In this document: in pieces, positions 37,053 to 46,319 of the stretch
How positions within the stretch are numbered: the stretch's first letter is position 1
How the letters are laid out: each line of letters opens with the position of its first letter
From: Rheinheimera texasensis DSM 17496
GTDB taxonomy: Bacteria > Pseudomonadota > Gammaproteobacteria > Enterobacterales > Alteromonadaceae
DNA length: 64,000 nt
Reading direction: 5' to 3'
Assembly (NCBI RefSeq): GCF_000711985.1
Contig: NZ_JONU01000007.1
Location: forward strand, 434,001-498,000
Notes under the pieces: model-generated
The model's database searches: none
What the model was told of the DNA's origin: nothing
The model's input: the letters and a program-made list of their open reading frames with translations, nothing else
Position numbers and translations under genes: made by a program

Positions 37053-39629
37053 ATGAAAATGACTACCACAATTCATCCACTGTCAGCCTGCATCAAGGCG
37101 GCGGTGACCGGCGGTACGCTGATGCTGTTAGCAGGCAGCCCACTGGCGATGGCACAGGATGCCGCTGCCGATAAAAAAGCCGAACAGGACGTAGAGAAAA
37201 TCGTTGTCGTCGGTTCTCGTGGTGCACCACGTTCAGTCGGTGACTCCGCAGTGCCGGTTGATGTGATTTCGGCTGACGAGTTTAACAAAAACGGTCCAAG
37301 TGACATGATGACGCTGATGAGTGCCGTGGTACCATCTTTTAACGTCAACACTCAACCGATTAACGATGCCTCCACTTTAGTTCGTCCTGCTAACTTACGT
37401 GGTCTGCCACCAGACAGCACACTCGTATTAGTTAATGGTAAACGCCGTCACCGCTCTGCTGTGATCACTTTCCTTGGTGGTGGTTTATCTGACGGCTCAC
37501 AGGGCCCGGATATTTCAACTATCCCTTCTATTGCACTGAAACAAGTTGAAATTCTGCGTGACGGCGCGGCAGCTCAATATGGCTCTGACGCCATTGCCGG
37601 TGTAATCAACTTCCGGTTGAAAGACAACAACGAAGGCGGTGCTATTGAATTAAAAACCGGTCAGCATTATGACGGTGATGGTGATTTACGTCAGGTCAGT
37701 GCCAACGTAGGCCTGCCATTTACCGACAACGGTTTTGCCAACTTCAGTACAGAATTCAAACAATCAGACCCGACCAGCCGCAGTGTACAACGGGGCGATG
37801 CTGCAGGTTTAGTGGCTGCCGGCAATACCAATATCGCCAATCCGGCTCAGGTCTGGGGTTCGCCTGAAGTTAAACGCGACTTTAAAGTATTCGGCAACAT
37901 CGGCCTTGAAGTGGCCAAAGAAAAAGAATTTTATGCCTTCGGTAACTTCGCCCAACGCGATGTAGAGGGTGGCTTTTATTATCGCAACCCACAAACCCGT
38001 GGTGGTGTGTACTCGAATGATGGTGGCGAAACACTGCTGGTCGGCAACCTCGACACGACAAAAGGTGCCTGCCCAACAATTGGTCTGACCGGCCAGTCTT
38101 TTAGCCAGATTTCCAGTAAAGTGAACGCATTACCTGCACATTGCTTCACTTTCTTCAAATCTTTACCAGGCGGTTTTACGCCGAAATTCGGTGGTATTGT
38201 GACTGACGCTGCTCTGGCCGCTGGCCTCAAAGGCACCTGGTCAAATGGCTGGAACTTCGATTTAAGTTCAACCTATGGCCGCAGCGAAGCAGAGTTCTAT
38301 ATCAAAAATACTATCAATGCTTCTATGGGATCTGCATCGCCGCGCGATTTCAATGCTGGCAAATACGTACAACAGGAGCAGGCCCTGAACTACGACATGA
38401 ACAAGCTGATTGAAGTAGATGCATTGCCTTACCCTCTTGCAGTTGCAGCTGGTCTGGAATATCGCATTGATACCTTCGAGATTTATGCCGGTGATAAAAA
38501 TTCATTTGAAGTCGGACCATTAGCTTCTCAGGGCTTTGGTATTGGTTCAAATGGTTTCCCGGGTTTTAAACCGGATGATGCTGGTTCATTCAACCGTTAC
38601 AACTATGCCGCTTACACCGAGTTTGGTGCGGAATTTAATGATCATTTCCGTTCTGACTTTGCGTTACGTTTTGAGGACTACGAAGATTTTGGTTCTACCA
38701 CCAACGCTAAGCTGACCGGACGTTATCAGGTCAACGACGAAGTTGCCTTGCGTGCAGCAGCCAGCACCGGCTTCCGCGCCCCAACTATCGGCCAGTCAAC
38801 GGTACGTAACGTCACAACTTCGTTTACTGCTGGTAAAGGTCTGGTCGATAACGCGACCTTACCACCAACCCACCCGATTTCGGTGTTAAAAGGCGGTAAA
38901 GCACTGACACCGGAAGAGTCAGTCAACCTGTCATTTGGTACTGTAGTTGAAGTGGACGATTTATATGTCACATTAGACTTCTTCCAAATCAAAGTGGATG
39001 ACCGTATCAGTCAGTCCTCTTCACAGGAACTGACTGCTGCTGATATCCAGCAACTGTTAGCGCTGGGTGTGCGCGATGCCAGCAGCTTCACCGGTGTGAA
39101 ATATTTTACCAACGATTTTGACACCACTACCCGCGGGGCGGACTTCGTTGCGAACTATGGTATGGACCAGTTCGGTGGCCGCACCACCTTTGCATTAGCG
39201 GCAAACTGGACCAAAACCTCAGTCGACCGTCATTCCGATTACATCTGGGAAGCCAAGGTTAAACAGATTGAAGAAGGTCTGCCAAGTGTACGTGGTAGCT
39301 TCACAGTCAGCCATAACCAGGGTGCCTGGAATGGTTATGTCCGGTTGAACCACTACGGCAGCTACTATGAAGACCACGCCGATTCTGGTGTCGTTTCTGC
39401 TGCAGACGGCGGTTTACCGCTGTATCTGGGCGCTGAACTGACGGTCGATGCTGAAGTAACTTACAACTTTAGCGACAACTACAGTGTCGCTTTGGGCGCA
39501 TCGAACCTGTTTGACGAACTGCCGGATGAAAACGAATGGTCGGAAGTGCTGGGTGCCAAGTATCCAACAACTGCGGTCATGGGTTTCAACGGCGGTTTCT
39601 ATTACGCCCGTCTGACCTATAACTTCTAA
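37053..39629 (+). CDS. TonB-dependent outer membrane receptor
   Basis: Imports an unknown substrate across the outer membrane using TonB energy. The 858-residue protein has a long signal peptide (about 1-34, ending AMAQDAA), a TonB-box-like EKIVVVGSRG (about 48-57), a plug domain (about 60-190) with NLRGLPPDSTLVLVNGKRRH and RDGAAAQYGSDAIAGVINF, then a 22-strand barrel ending GGFYYARLTYNF with the terminal Phe. A Cys pair (GACPTIG and PAHCF) in an external loop may form a disulfide. Its neighbour is a dipeptidyl peptidase, so a peptide ligand is possible. Confidence 0.93.
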   Translation: MKMTTTIHPLSACIKAAVTGGTLMLLAGSPLAMAQDAAADKKAEQDVEKIVVVGSRGAPRSVGDSAVPVDVISADEFNKNGPSDMMTLMSAVVPSFNVNTQPINDASTLVRPANLRGLPPDSTLVLVNGKRRHRSAVITFLGGGLSDGSQGPDISTIPSIALKQVEILRDGAAAQYGSDAIAGVINFRLKDNNEGGAIELKTGQHYDGDGDLRQVSANVGLPFTDNGFANFSTEFKQSDPTSRSVQRGDAAGLVAAGNTNIANPAQVWGSPEVKRDFKVFGNIGLEVAKEKEFYAFGNFAQRDVEGGFYYRNPQTRGGVYSNDGGETLLVGNLDTTKGACPTIGLTGQSFSQISSKVNALPAHCFTFFKSLPGGFTPKFGGIVTDAALAAGLKGTWSNGWNFDLSSTYGRSEAEFYIKNTINASMGSASPRDFNAGKYVQQEQALNYDMNKLIEVDALPYPLAVAAGLEYRIDTFEIYAGDKNSFEVGPLASQGFGIGSNGFPGFKPDDAGSFNRYNYAAYTEFGAEFNDHFRSDFALRFEDYEDFGSTTNAKLTGRYQVNDEVALRAAASTGFRAPTIGQSTVRNVTTSFTAGKGLVDNATLPPTHPISVLKGGKALTPEESVNLSFGTVVEVDDLYVTLDFFQIKVDDRISQSSSQELTAADIQQLLALGVRDASSFTGVKYFTNDFDTTTRGADFVANYGMDQFGGRTTFALAANWTKTSVDRHSDYIWEAKVKQIEEGLPSVRGSFTVSHNQGAWNGYVRLNHYGSYYEDHADSGVVSAADGGLPLYLGAELTVDAEVTYNFSDNYSVALGASNLFDELPDENEWSEVLGAKYPTTAVMGFNGGFYYARLTYNF

Positions 39630-39642
39630 GTATTTAGAATGC

Positions 39643-39671
39643 AAAAAGCCACCTGCAGGTGGCTTTTTTTT
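39643..39671 (+). terminator. terminator of the TonB receptor gene
   Basis: AAAAAGCCACC, loop TGCA and GGTGGCTTTTT with eight T, 13 nt after the stop codon. Confidence 0.93.
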
Positions 39672-39761
39672 GCCTGCTTTTCAGGATTCTGCCAATGTAC
39701 CGGCTTGATTCTCACAGCTGCCTTGTGGCAGTGTGATTAGAGTAATTACTTGAGAAATATC

Positions 39762-40649
39762 ATGCAGCTGATCCCATGGCAATACCAAACTCACGTCGGT
39801 TTCACCTTACAAGGGGTGCGCAGCATTCCCAGTGGTAAACCGCTGCTGCATCTGTTGCATGGTAATGGCTTTTGTAGCCAGATGTATTGGCCTATGTTGT
39901 CCCGTCTGCAACACGAGTTTGACTTGTTTCTGTCGGACGCTCAGGGTCACGGCCTTAGTGAACATGGCGGCAGTTTTGTCGGCTGGAACCAGAGCGCGAC
40001 TTTTGCCCAAGAAGCACTTCAGGCCCATTTAGCCGAATACAGAGACGTCCCTGTATATGGCGTCGGCCATAGTTTTGGCGGTGTGCTGACCGCGTTGCTA
40101 CACAGCGAACCGCACAGCCCATTTGCTGCCGTCTTGCTGCTCGACCCGGTGCTGTTTACCCCAACCATGCTACGCAGTATGCGTGTTCTAAAATGGATAG
40201 GGTTGTATCGGCATAATCCACTGGCACGGCGCGCCGTCAAACGGCGGCGGCACTTTCCGGACAAGCAAGCAGCCTGGGACTATTTTCATCAGCGCGGCAT
40301 GTTTAGAGGCTGGCATCCCGATGCGCTCAGCGCTTATATCGAACATGGTCTGACTGAAACAGCTCAGGGAATGACGCTGCGCTGTGCCCCGGAGCGCGAA
40401 GCTGAGATTTTTGCCAGCTTCCCGCAGCGGCTTTGGTCTTCATTACAACGCACAGCTAAACCTATCCAGTTAATTTACGGCGAGAACAGCTATCCCTTTG
40501 TGCGCAAGTCCGCCGCGCTGTTTCAGCAAAAATGCCCGCAACTGCAAGTGCAGCAAGTCAAAGGTGGTCATTGTTTTATGCAGGAGGACCCTGAGCAAAG
40601 CGCAGCGCTGGTGTTGCAATGGTTGCGGCAGCAATCGGGTAGCAACTGA
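39762..40649 (+). CDS. alpha/beta hydrolase
   Basis: Cytoplasmic alpha/beta-fold hydrolase of 295 residues with no signal peptide. Oxyanion loop LLHGNGFCSQMY, SDAQGHGLSEH after strand 4, nucleophile elbow VGHSFGGVLTA, and catalytic His in VKGGHCFMQED are seen; the acid is probably in LIYGENSYPF. ATG at 39762 is preferred to a TTG four codons earlier. The substrate is unknown. Neighbours (TonB receptor upstream behind a terminator, lipoprotein downstream) do not clarify it. Confidence 0.85.
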   Translation: MQLIPWQYQTHVGFTLQGVRSIPSGKPLLHLLHGNGFCSQMYWPMLSRLQHEFDLFLSDAQGHGLSEHGGSFVGWNQSATFAQEALQAHLAEYRDVPVYGVGHSFGGVLTALLHSEPHSPFAAVLLLDPVLFTPTMLRSMRVLKWIGLYRHNPLARRAVKRRRHFPDKQAAWDYFHQRGMFRGWHPDALSAYIEHGLTETAQGMTLRCAPEREAEIFASFPQRLWSSLQRTAKPIQLIYGENSYPFVRKSAALFQQKCPQLQVQQVKGGHCFMQEDPEQSAALVLQWLRQQSGSN

Positions 40650-40657
40650 CAAAACGT

Positions 40658-40686
40658 CTGTATCAACGCAAGATTTTCATTATAAT
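40658..40686 (+). promoter_or_regulatory. candidate promoter of the NlpE/META lipoprotein gene
   Basis: A consensus TATAAT lies at 40681-40686, 17 nt after CTGTAT, a poor -35. The start would be near 40693. Confidence 0.4.
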
Positions 40687-40741
40687 GTCGCCAGTTTTCG
40701 GCCTTTGATGTCAGAGGTCTGCGTTCTGATGGGTGTAATGA

Positions 40742-41842
40742 ATGAAACGTAGTCTGGTGCTTGCCGCAGTGCTGTTATCTGCCTGTACGAATTTACCGCA
40801 ACAGAAGGTAAAACCTGTACCGGTTCAACCGGTGCAGCCTGTTGCTGTCGAACCTGAACTGGTACCTGGTGAAGTCGTGAATTCTGACAACACCGAGGCG
40901 ATGCCGACCGATTTCGGCCTGATTTTTATTGATCGGGATATGTCGTTTCACGGCACCCTGCCGTGTAAAAAGTGCCCCGGTATCCAGTATCAGCTGAATA
41001 TTTTGCAAGACGGCAAATTTGAATTACGCCGCGATTATATTGACCGCAACACCGTTGAACTTTTACAGGGTACCTGGCAGCTTGATGACCGCACGCTGCA
41101 TTTGTCCAGCAAACAAGGCAAAGTGCCTTCGTTCCAGTTTGGCAGCAATCAGCATTTGATTCTGTTAAACGCAGCTGGCAAACCAATGGTATCTAAAGAG
41201 AATCAAACGCTGACCAGAACCAGTCAGTTTGCCCGCCTCGATACCCGGATGCCATTATTGGGCCTCTATCAGCTGAAGAATAACGAAGCCAGCTTTATCG
41301 ACTGTATGACCGGCGAAAACCACAGTATCGCTATGACTCAGCACCATATGCCGATGTTGCGGTCTTACCAGACCGATCCAAAACTCAGTGGTAAAGCAGT
41401 CGTCGCGACTATGACAGCACGTAAAAGCGCTGAACAACATCAGGCATTAATGGTCGATAAATTTGATCAATTCTGGCCAGGTGCCACATGTCCTGATAAA
41501 GCTGCAACGGCGAAGGTGCAAAATCTGGTGTGGCGTTTACAGACAGTGTCGCAAATCAGCGTACCGCAGAAATTAAATATCCGTGTGATGTTTGATGACA
41601 ACAATCGGGTTTATGGTTTTTCCGGTTGCAATAACTTTAATGCCGGTTATTCGCAAAAAGATAATCAGCTTAAAGTGATGCCTATCGTCAGCACCCGTAA
41701 GTTCTGTAACGATGCAAACTTCTATGAGCAACAATTTACCAAACAACTGCAAACAGCAGATCGGATTGAAGTGAATCAGCAAAAGCTGCAGCTGTTTAAA
41801 GACAACAAAGTGATTATGGAGTTTCAGCCCGCGGTGAACTAA
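40742..41842 (+). CDS. lipoprotein with NlpE-like and META domains
   Basis: The 366-residue product has a lipoprotein signal ending LLSAC (Cys15). A Pro/Val-rich linker follows, then an NlpE N-terminal-like domain (about 55-150) whose FHGTLPCKKCPGIQYQL contains the CxxC of NlpE, a middle region, and a C-terminal META domain (about 270-360) with GFSGCNNFNAGYSQ. NlpE senses copper and surface contact and signals Cpx in E. coli; META proteins (HslJ type) link to envelope stress or drug resistance. The combination suggests an outer membrane stress lipoprotein; the function is inferred. Confidence 0.85.
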   Translation: MKRSLVLAAVLLSACTNLPQQKVKPVPVQPVQPVAVEPELVPGEVVNSDNTEAMPTDFGLIFIDRDMSFHGTLPCKKCPGIQYQLNILQDGKFELRRDYIDRNTVELLQGTWQLDDRTLHLSSKQGKVPSFQFGSNQHLILLNAAGKPMVSKENQTLTRTSQFARLDTRMPLLGLYQLKNNEASFIDCMTGENHSIAMTQHHMPMLRSYQTDPKLSGKAVVATMTARKSAEQHQALMVDKFDQFWPGATCPDKAATAKVQNLVWRLQTVSQISVPQKLNIRVMFDDNNRVYGFSGCNNFNAGYSQKDNQLKVMPIVSTRKFCNDANFYEQQFTKQLQTADRIEVNQQKLQLFKDNKVIMEFQPAVN

Positions 41843-41874
41843 ACGCGGTGCTTTCTCTGCATAATCAAAAACTG

Positions 41875-41899
41875 AAAAAGACGCTGCAGCGTCTTTTTT
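41875..41899 (+). terminator. terminator of the NlpE/META lipoprotein gene
   Basis: AAAAAGACGC, loop TGCA and GCGTCTTTTTT form a perfect palindrome, 33 nt after the stop codon. Confidence 0.92.
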
Positions 41900-41939
41900 A
41901 TTTCTGGTTTCGCGACAAAAGTCTGAAAAATAAGGCAAC

Positions 41940-41965
41940 AAAAAAGGCAGCCTAGGCTGCCTTTT
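41940..41965 (-). terminator. terminator of the thrS-infC-rpmI-rplT operon
   Basis: Read leftward: AAAAGGCAGC, loop CTAG, GCTGCCTTTTTT. It begins 17 nt after the rplT stop codon and faces the opposite terminator at 41875-41899. Confidence 0.92.
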
Positions 41966-41982
41966 CAACTACTTAATCGAGA

Positions 41983-42342
41983 TTAAGCAGACAGTGCTTG
42001 TTTCGCTTTAGCAACTAAGGCAGCAAATGCGCCTTTGTCGAATACTGCGATGTCAGCCAGAATTTTACGGTCGATTTCAACAGATGCTCTTTTCAGACCA
42101 TCGATGAAACGGCTGTAAGATAAACCGTTTTGACGTGAAGCAGCGTTGATACGCGCGATCCACAGTTGACGGAATTGACGTTTACGTTGACGACGGTCAC
42201 GGTAAGCGTATTGGCCGGCTTTGATAACTGCTTGGAAAGCTACACGATAAACACGGCTACGGGCACCGTAGTAACCTTTAGCCTGGTTTAATACCTTCTT
42301 GTGACGCGCACGTGCGGTCACACCACGTTTTACTCTTGGCAT
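41983..42342 (-). CDS. rplT: 50S ribosomal protein L20
   Basis: Assembly protein of the large subunit and, in E. coli, translational repressor of rpmI-rplT. The 119-residue product begins [19 protein letters not shown] and has the L20 core [21 protein letters not shown]. It starts 15 nt after rpmI, with AGGAGACTGAC before ATG. Confidence 0.97.
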   Translation of the reverse strand: MPRVKRGVTARARHKKVLNQAKGYYGARSRVYRVAFQAVIKAGQYAYRDRRQRKRQFRQLWIARINAASRQNGLSYSRFIDGLKRASVEIDRKILADIAVFDKGAFAALVAKAKQALSA

Positions 42343-42357
42343 GTCAGTCTCCTAAAA

Positions 42358-42555
42358 TTATGCGTATGGCAGGCAACGAACTACTGAAGCGACGTCAACT
42401 TTAGCAACTAAAGTTTTCGGGCCCAGATGGCGCTTACGCTTAGAAGACTTCTTCGTCAGGATGTGGCGAAGATGTGATTGCTTACGTTTAAAACCACCAG
42501 AAGCGGTTTTCTTAAAGCGCTTTGCAGCGCCTTTGTTGTTTTTCATCTTTGGCAT
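42358..42555 (-). CDS. rpmI: 50S ribosomal protein L35
   Basis: Small basic ribosomal protein of 65 residues beginning [20 protein letters not shown], with the [16 protein letters not shown] core, matching E. coli L35. It lies between infC and rplT. The 104-nt gap before it holds tandem stem-loops that may be the L20 operator region. Confidence 0.97.
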   Translation of the reverse strand: MPKMKNNKGAAKRFKKTASGGFKRKQSHLRHILTKKSSKRKRHLGPKTLVAKVDVASVVRCLPYA

Positions 42556-42596
42556 AGTGAACTCACTCGCAATTGTGTAGTTACAACGAATAATAA

Positions 42597-42633
42597 GGCG
42601 GAAAACCGCACCGCCACTGCGTTACCGCAGCGG
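42597..42633 (-). promoter_or_regulatory. tandem stem-loops in the infC-rpmI spacer, candidate L20 translational operator
   Basis: Read leftward: CCGCTGCG-GTAA-CGCAGTGG (8 bp with one G-U, plus 42614-42633), then GCGG-TTTT-CCGC followed by a U-rich stretch. In E. coli this spacer carries the L20 repressor site. The stem-loops are seen; the regulatory role is inferred by position. Confidence 0.45.
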
Positions 42634-42659
42634 AGCACGGATTCACTTGATTGCACTTA

Positions 42660-43202
42660 TTACTTCTTATTTGGGGCCAGCATCATGATCATCTGACGAC
42701 CTTCAACCCGACTTGGGAACGACTCACAGATAGCGATATCTGCCATGTCATTTTTAATCCGGTTGAGGACTTCAATACCGATGTCCAAATGCGCCATTTC
42801 ACGACCGCGATAGCGAAGCGTTACTTTAGCTTTGTCACCCTCTTCAATGAAGCGACGCAGGTTGCGTAGTTTTACCTGGTAATCGCCTTCATCAGTTCCA
42901 GGCCGGAATTTGATTTCCTTGATCTGGATCTGTTTTTGCTTTTTCTTCTGTTCTTTAAGGTCTTTGCCTTTTTCAAACAGGAACTTACCGTAGTCCATTA
43001 ACTTACAAACAGGCGGTTCAGCTGTTGGACTGATTTCTACCAGATCACAACCACCATCATCAGCCAAACGGAGGGCTTCAGCGGTACTGACAATACCTAA
43101 TTGTTCACCTTCCAGACCAATCAGTCGTACTTCGCGTACATTGATTTCTTCGTTAATACGATTCGGTCTGTTCGTTGCTAAAGGTTTCTTTCCTACTTTA
43201 AT
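42660..43202 (-). CDS. infC: translation initiation factor IF-3
   Basis: Binds the 30S subunit and checks the start codon. The start is ATT at 43202: it is preceded by GGAGGAACGTACC and gives (M)[19 protein letters not shown], aligning with E. coli IF-3 to a 180-residue protein of identical length. The first in-frame ATG (43067) would remove the N-terminal domain. The non-standard AUU start is the known autoregulatory device of inf[15 protein letters not shown] and [16 protein letters not shown] are seen. It lies 28 nt after thrS. Confidence 0.97.
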   Translation of the reverse strand: MKVGKKPLATNRPNRINEEINVREVRLIGLEGEQLGIVSTAEALRLADDGGCDLVEISPTAEPPVCKLMDYGKFLFEKGKDLKEQKKKQKQIQIKEIKFRPGTDEGDYQVKLRNLRRFIEEGDKAKVTLRYRGREMAHLDIGIEVLNRIKNDMADIAICESFPSRVEGRQMIMMLAPNKK

Positions 43203-43230
43203 GGTACGTTCCTCCAGAGATTGAAATCGG

Positions 43231-45141
43231 TCAGACCCGGCTGTTGATTTCTGTCGTTAATTTGTCAACAAATGCTGCGACAGTCATCTTGCCAAGGTCT
43301 TCGCCTTTGCGCGTCCGCAATGCCAGATCGCCGGATTCGACTTCTTTGTCACCGACTACAACCAGGTACGGAACGCGGGCAAGCGTATGCTCGCGGATTT
43401 TAAAGCCAATCTTCTCATTTCTCAAGTCAGAAGTTGCTCTAATACCGTGAGATTTGAAAGTTTTTACCAATTCCTTGGCATAATCCGCCTGATTGTCGGT
43501 GATATTCATCACGACAACCTGAGTTGGTGCTAACCAGGCAGGGAAGAAACCGGCATACTCTTCTATCAGAATACCGATAAAACGTTCCAGCGAGCCGAGT
43601 ACGGCACGGTGGATCATCACCGGCACCTGACGGTCGTTGCCTTCAGCCACGTAGCTGGCACCTAAACGGCCTGGCAAAGCGAAATCGAGCTGCACAGTAC
43701 CACATTGCCAGGCGCGGCCTAAACAATCGTGTAAGGTGAATTCGATTTTTGGACCGTAGAACGCGCCCTCGCCCGGCTGCAGGTCAAAGGCAATGCCATT
43801 GGCTTCCAGCGCTTCGGCCAGCGCCTGTTCGGCTTTGTGCCACATCTCGTCAGTACCAATGCGCTTTTCTGGCCGGGTCGACAGTTTCACTGCAACTTCT
43901 TTAAAACCAAAAGTGCTGTACACGTCAAACACCATCTTGATACAGCTCGACACTTCCGACTGAATTTGTTCTTCAGTACAGAAAATGTGCGCGTCATCCT
44001 GAGTGAAACCACGCACGCGCATTAAACCGTGCAGACCACCCGATGGCTCGTTACGGTGACAGCAACCAAATTCGGCCATCCGCAGTGGTAAATCGCGGTA
44101 AGACTTCAGGCCCTGGTTAAAGATTTGTACGTGACCCGGACAGTTCATCGGTTTGATGGCGTAGTCGCGATTTTCTGAACTGGTGACAAACATATTCTCG
44201 GAATATTTTTCCCAGTGACCAGAACGCTCCCACAGCACTTTGTCCATCATAAATGGACCTTTGACTTCCTGGTAATCGTATTCGGCTAGTTTTTCACGGA
44301 CAAAAGCTTCGAGTTCGCGGAAAATTGTCCAGCCGTCGTTATGCCAGAACACCATACCCGGTGCTTCTTCCTGCCAGTGGAACAGGCCAAGCGCCTTCCC
44401 GATTTTTCGGTGGTCGCGTTTTTCAGCTTCTTCCAGCTGCAGTAAATAAGCTGCTAATTGCTTTTTATCTGCCCAGGCGGTGCCGTAAATGCGTTGCAGC
44501 ATTTTGTTTTTGGCATCACCGCGCCAGTAGGCACCAGCCACTTTCATAATTTTGAAATGCTGGCAGAAGCGCATATTTGGCACATGCGGACCACGGCACA
44601 TGTCAATGTATTCTTCGTGATGGTACAGACCTGGCTGGTCGTCTTTGGCGACATTGTCGGTCAGAATTTCCATCTTGTAAGACTCGCCGCGGGCAGCGAA
44701 GGTGTCATAGGCTTCTTGCCAGCTGACTTTTTTCTTCACAACGTCGTATTCGGTCTTCGCCAATTGCAACATGCGCGCTTCTAATTGCGCTAAATCGTCG
44801 CTGCTGATTGGGCGGTCTAAATCGACGTCGTAATAAAAACCGTTGTCGATAACCGGGCCAATCGCCATTTTGACGTTTGGCCATAATTGTTTGATGGCAT
44901 GACCGAGCAAATGCGCACAGGAGTGGCGCAGGATCTCTAAACCTTCTTGATCCTTGCTGGTTACAATGCTTAAGCTGCTGTCTTCGGTGATTAACTCACA
45001 AGCGTCCACCAGCTGACCGTTAATTTTACCGGCAATGGTAGCTTTGGCTAAGCCAGGACCGATGTCTTTGGCGACATCCATCACAGATAACGGGGCTTCG
45101 AAAACGCGTTGACTGCCATCGGGCAGAGTAATGACTGGCAT
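43231..45141 (-). CDS. thrS: threonyl-tRNA synthetase
   Basis: Class II synthetase of 636 residues. N-terminal TGS domain (1-61), editing domain (about 70-225) with [10 protein letters not shown] (HxxxH) and the later [10 protein letters not shown], catalytic core with motif 2 ([20 protein letters not shown]), zinc ligands around PMNCPGH and motif 3 near [15 protein letters not shown], and a C-terminal anticodon-binding domain. It heads the thrS-infC-rpmI-rplT operon. Confidence 0.98.
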   Translation of the reverse strand: MPVITLPDGSQRVFEAPLSVMDVAKDIGPGLAKATIAGKINGQLVDACELITEDSSLSIVTSKDQEGLEILRHSCAHLLGHAIKQLWPNVKMAIGPVIDNGFYYDVDLDRPISSDDLAQLEARMLQLAKTEYDVVKKKVSWQEAYDTFAARGESYKMEILTDNVAKDDQPGLYHHEEYIDMCRGPHVPNMRFCQHFKIMKVAGAYWRGDAKNKMLQRIYGTAWADKKQLAAYLLQLEEAEKRDHRKIGKALGLFHWQEEAPGMVFWHNDGWTIFRELEAFVREKLAEYDYQEVKGPFMMDKVLWERSGHWEKYSENMFVTSSENRDYAIKPMNCPGHVQIFNQGLKSYRDLPLRMAEFGCCHRNEPSGGLHGLMRVRGFTQDDAHIFCTEEQIQSEVSSCIKMVFDVYSTFGFKEVAVKLSTRPEKRIGTDEMWHKAEQALAEALEANGIAFDLQPGEGAFYGPKIEFTLHDCLGRAWQCGTVQLDFALPGRLGASYVAEGNDRQVPVMIHRAVLGSLERFIGILIEEYAGFFPAWLAPTQVVVMNITDNQADYAKELVKTFKSHGIRATSDLRNEKIGFKIREHTLARVPYLVVVGDKEVESGDLALRTRKGEDLGKMTVAAFVDKLTTEINSRV

Positions 45142-45277
45142 GGTGAATCCTCACAGTGGTGGCCCGTACCAAGGGTCACATGTTGAATAAGAATGGGTAA
45201 TGGGCTTTTTGGTTTTGCCGTACGAGTGGCGAAACAACGCAGCCAGAGAACGTATCAAAGGCGGCGCACTAAAAAGC
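45142..45277 (-). promoter_or_regulatory. thrS leader (possible ThrRS translational operator)
   Basis: From the predicted start near 45277 the mRNA has a leader of about 136 nt. In E. coli, ThrRS represses its own translation by binding tRNA-like stems in this leader. I did not resolve an anticodon-like loop with certainty; the role is suggested by position only. Confidence 0.35.
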
Positions 45278-45283
45278 GCTGCC

Positions 45284-45312
45284 ATATTACTGGCTGAGCC
45301 CCGCCGGAGCAA
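45284..45312 (-). promoter_or_regulatory. probable thrS promoter
   Basis: Read leftward: TTGCTC (45307-45312), 17-nt spacer, TAATAT (45284-45289). The opposite-strand fructosamine-kinase-like gene begins 124 nt to the right. Confidence 0.55.
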
Positions 45313-45435
45313 GTCTGCTGTCCTGTCACTAAGCTGCCCATACTTTGTTCCTGATCAACACGGCACGCCGCCAGAACCGGCAAAGTCGACCATACTTCTT
45401 TCACTAAGCCTCTTTTTTCACTGCGGAGTAACACG

Positions 45436-46296
45436 ATGTGGCAAGCCATTGCGGACCAAATCAGTACCGAACTTGAGCAGGAATTCCGGATCACTCACAA
45501 ACAACAACTCGCCACTCATTCCGATAACCTGCTGTATCACTTAAGCGGTGGTGAACAGCACTTTCTGGTCAAACTCAATCATCGTGAGGTGTTGGACAGT
45601 TTTGAAACTGAAGCGCTGTCGCTGAAATTTATGCAACACCGGCATTGCCTGAAAGTTCCGCAGGTGATCTGTGCCGGTCAAACGATCGAAAAAGCATTTC
45701 TGGTGCTGGAATATCTGCCACTTGCCACCGATCATCCGTATGGCTGGCAGGCTCTTGGCCATCAGCTGGCGTTTTTACATCAGGCCGATGATCAGGCCAT
45801 GTATGGATTTGATTGGGATAATTATCTGAGTTCTACTCTGCAACCCAACCAATGGGGCAGCAACTGGTCGGTGTTTTTCTCCGAACAACGCATTGGCTGG
45901 TTGTTGCAGTTATTGGCTGAACAACAGCAACACTTTGGTGATATCGATAAAATTGTCGACCGGGTACGACAGCGCCTGCACCACCATCAACCTAAGCCTG
46001 CGCTGGTGCACGGCGAATGCTGGCGTGGCAATGTTGGTTTTTTAGGCGAAACACCGGTGATGTTTGACCCGGCCTGTTATTTTGGTGACCGCGAAGTCGA
46101 TATCGCTTTTGCGGAGCTGTTTGACCCGATGCCGGCGACTTTTTTTTCTGCTTATCAGCAAGTTCATCCGCTACCTGAAGGATTTACCGAACGCAAAGAC
46201 CTGTATAACCTGTACCATTTATTGCACTTGGCCTATTTACGCGGAGGTCGCTACCGCTGGCAGGCACAGGAATTAATCCAGCAGCTCTTAAGCTGA
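45436..46296 (+). CDS. fructosamine-kinase-like protein (YniA family) with atypical HGE motif
   Basis: Aminoglycoside-phosphotransferase/fructosamine-kinase fold, expected to phosphorylate glycated amines or ribulosamines. The 286-residue product has FLVKLNHREVLDSFETEA (ATP-binding Lys), VPQVICAG, VLEYLPL (hinge), and FDPACYFGDREVDIAFAEL with the metal-binding Asp. The catalytic loop reads LVHGECWRGN, whereas the family has HGDLWxGN: the catalytic Asp is a Glu (codon GAA near 46015). It may be catalytically altered. The gene overlaps nothing and is followed by hxpB after 23 nt. Confidence 0.88.
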   Translation: MWQAIADQISTELEQEFRITHKQQLATHSDNLLYHLSGGEQHFLVKLNHREVLDSFETEALSLKFMQHRHCLKVPQVICAGQTIEKAFLVLEYLPLATDHPYGWQALGHQLAFLHQADDQAMYGFDWDNYLSSTLQPNQWGSNWSVFFSEQRIGWLLQLLAEQQQHFGDIDKIVDRVRQRLHHHQPKPALVHGECWRGNVGFLGETPVMFDPACYFGDREVDIAFAELFDPMPATFFSAYQQVHPLPEGFTERKDLYNLYHLLHLAYLRGGRYRWQAQELIQQLLS

Positions 46297-46319
46297 GCAG
46301 ATGCTGAGCAGGAGATAAT

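Noticed and set aside
45200..45544. 114-codon plus-strand frame in the thrS upstream region
   Set aside because: Covers the thrS promoter and overlaps the fructosamine-kinase-like gene in another frame; no motif.
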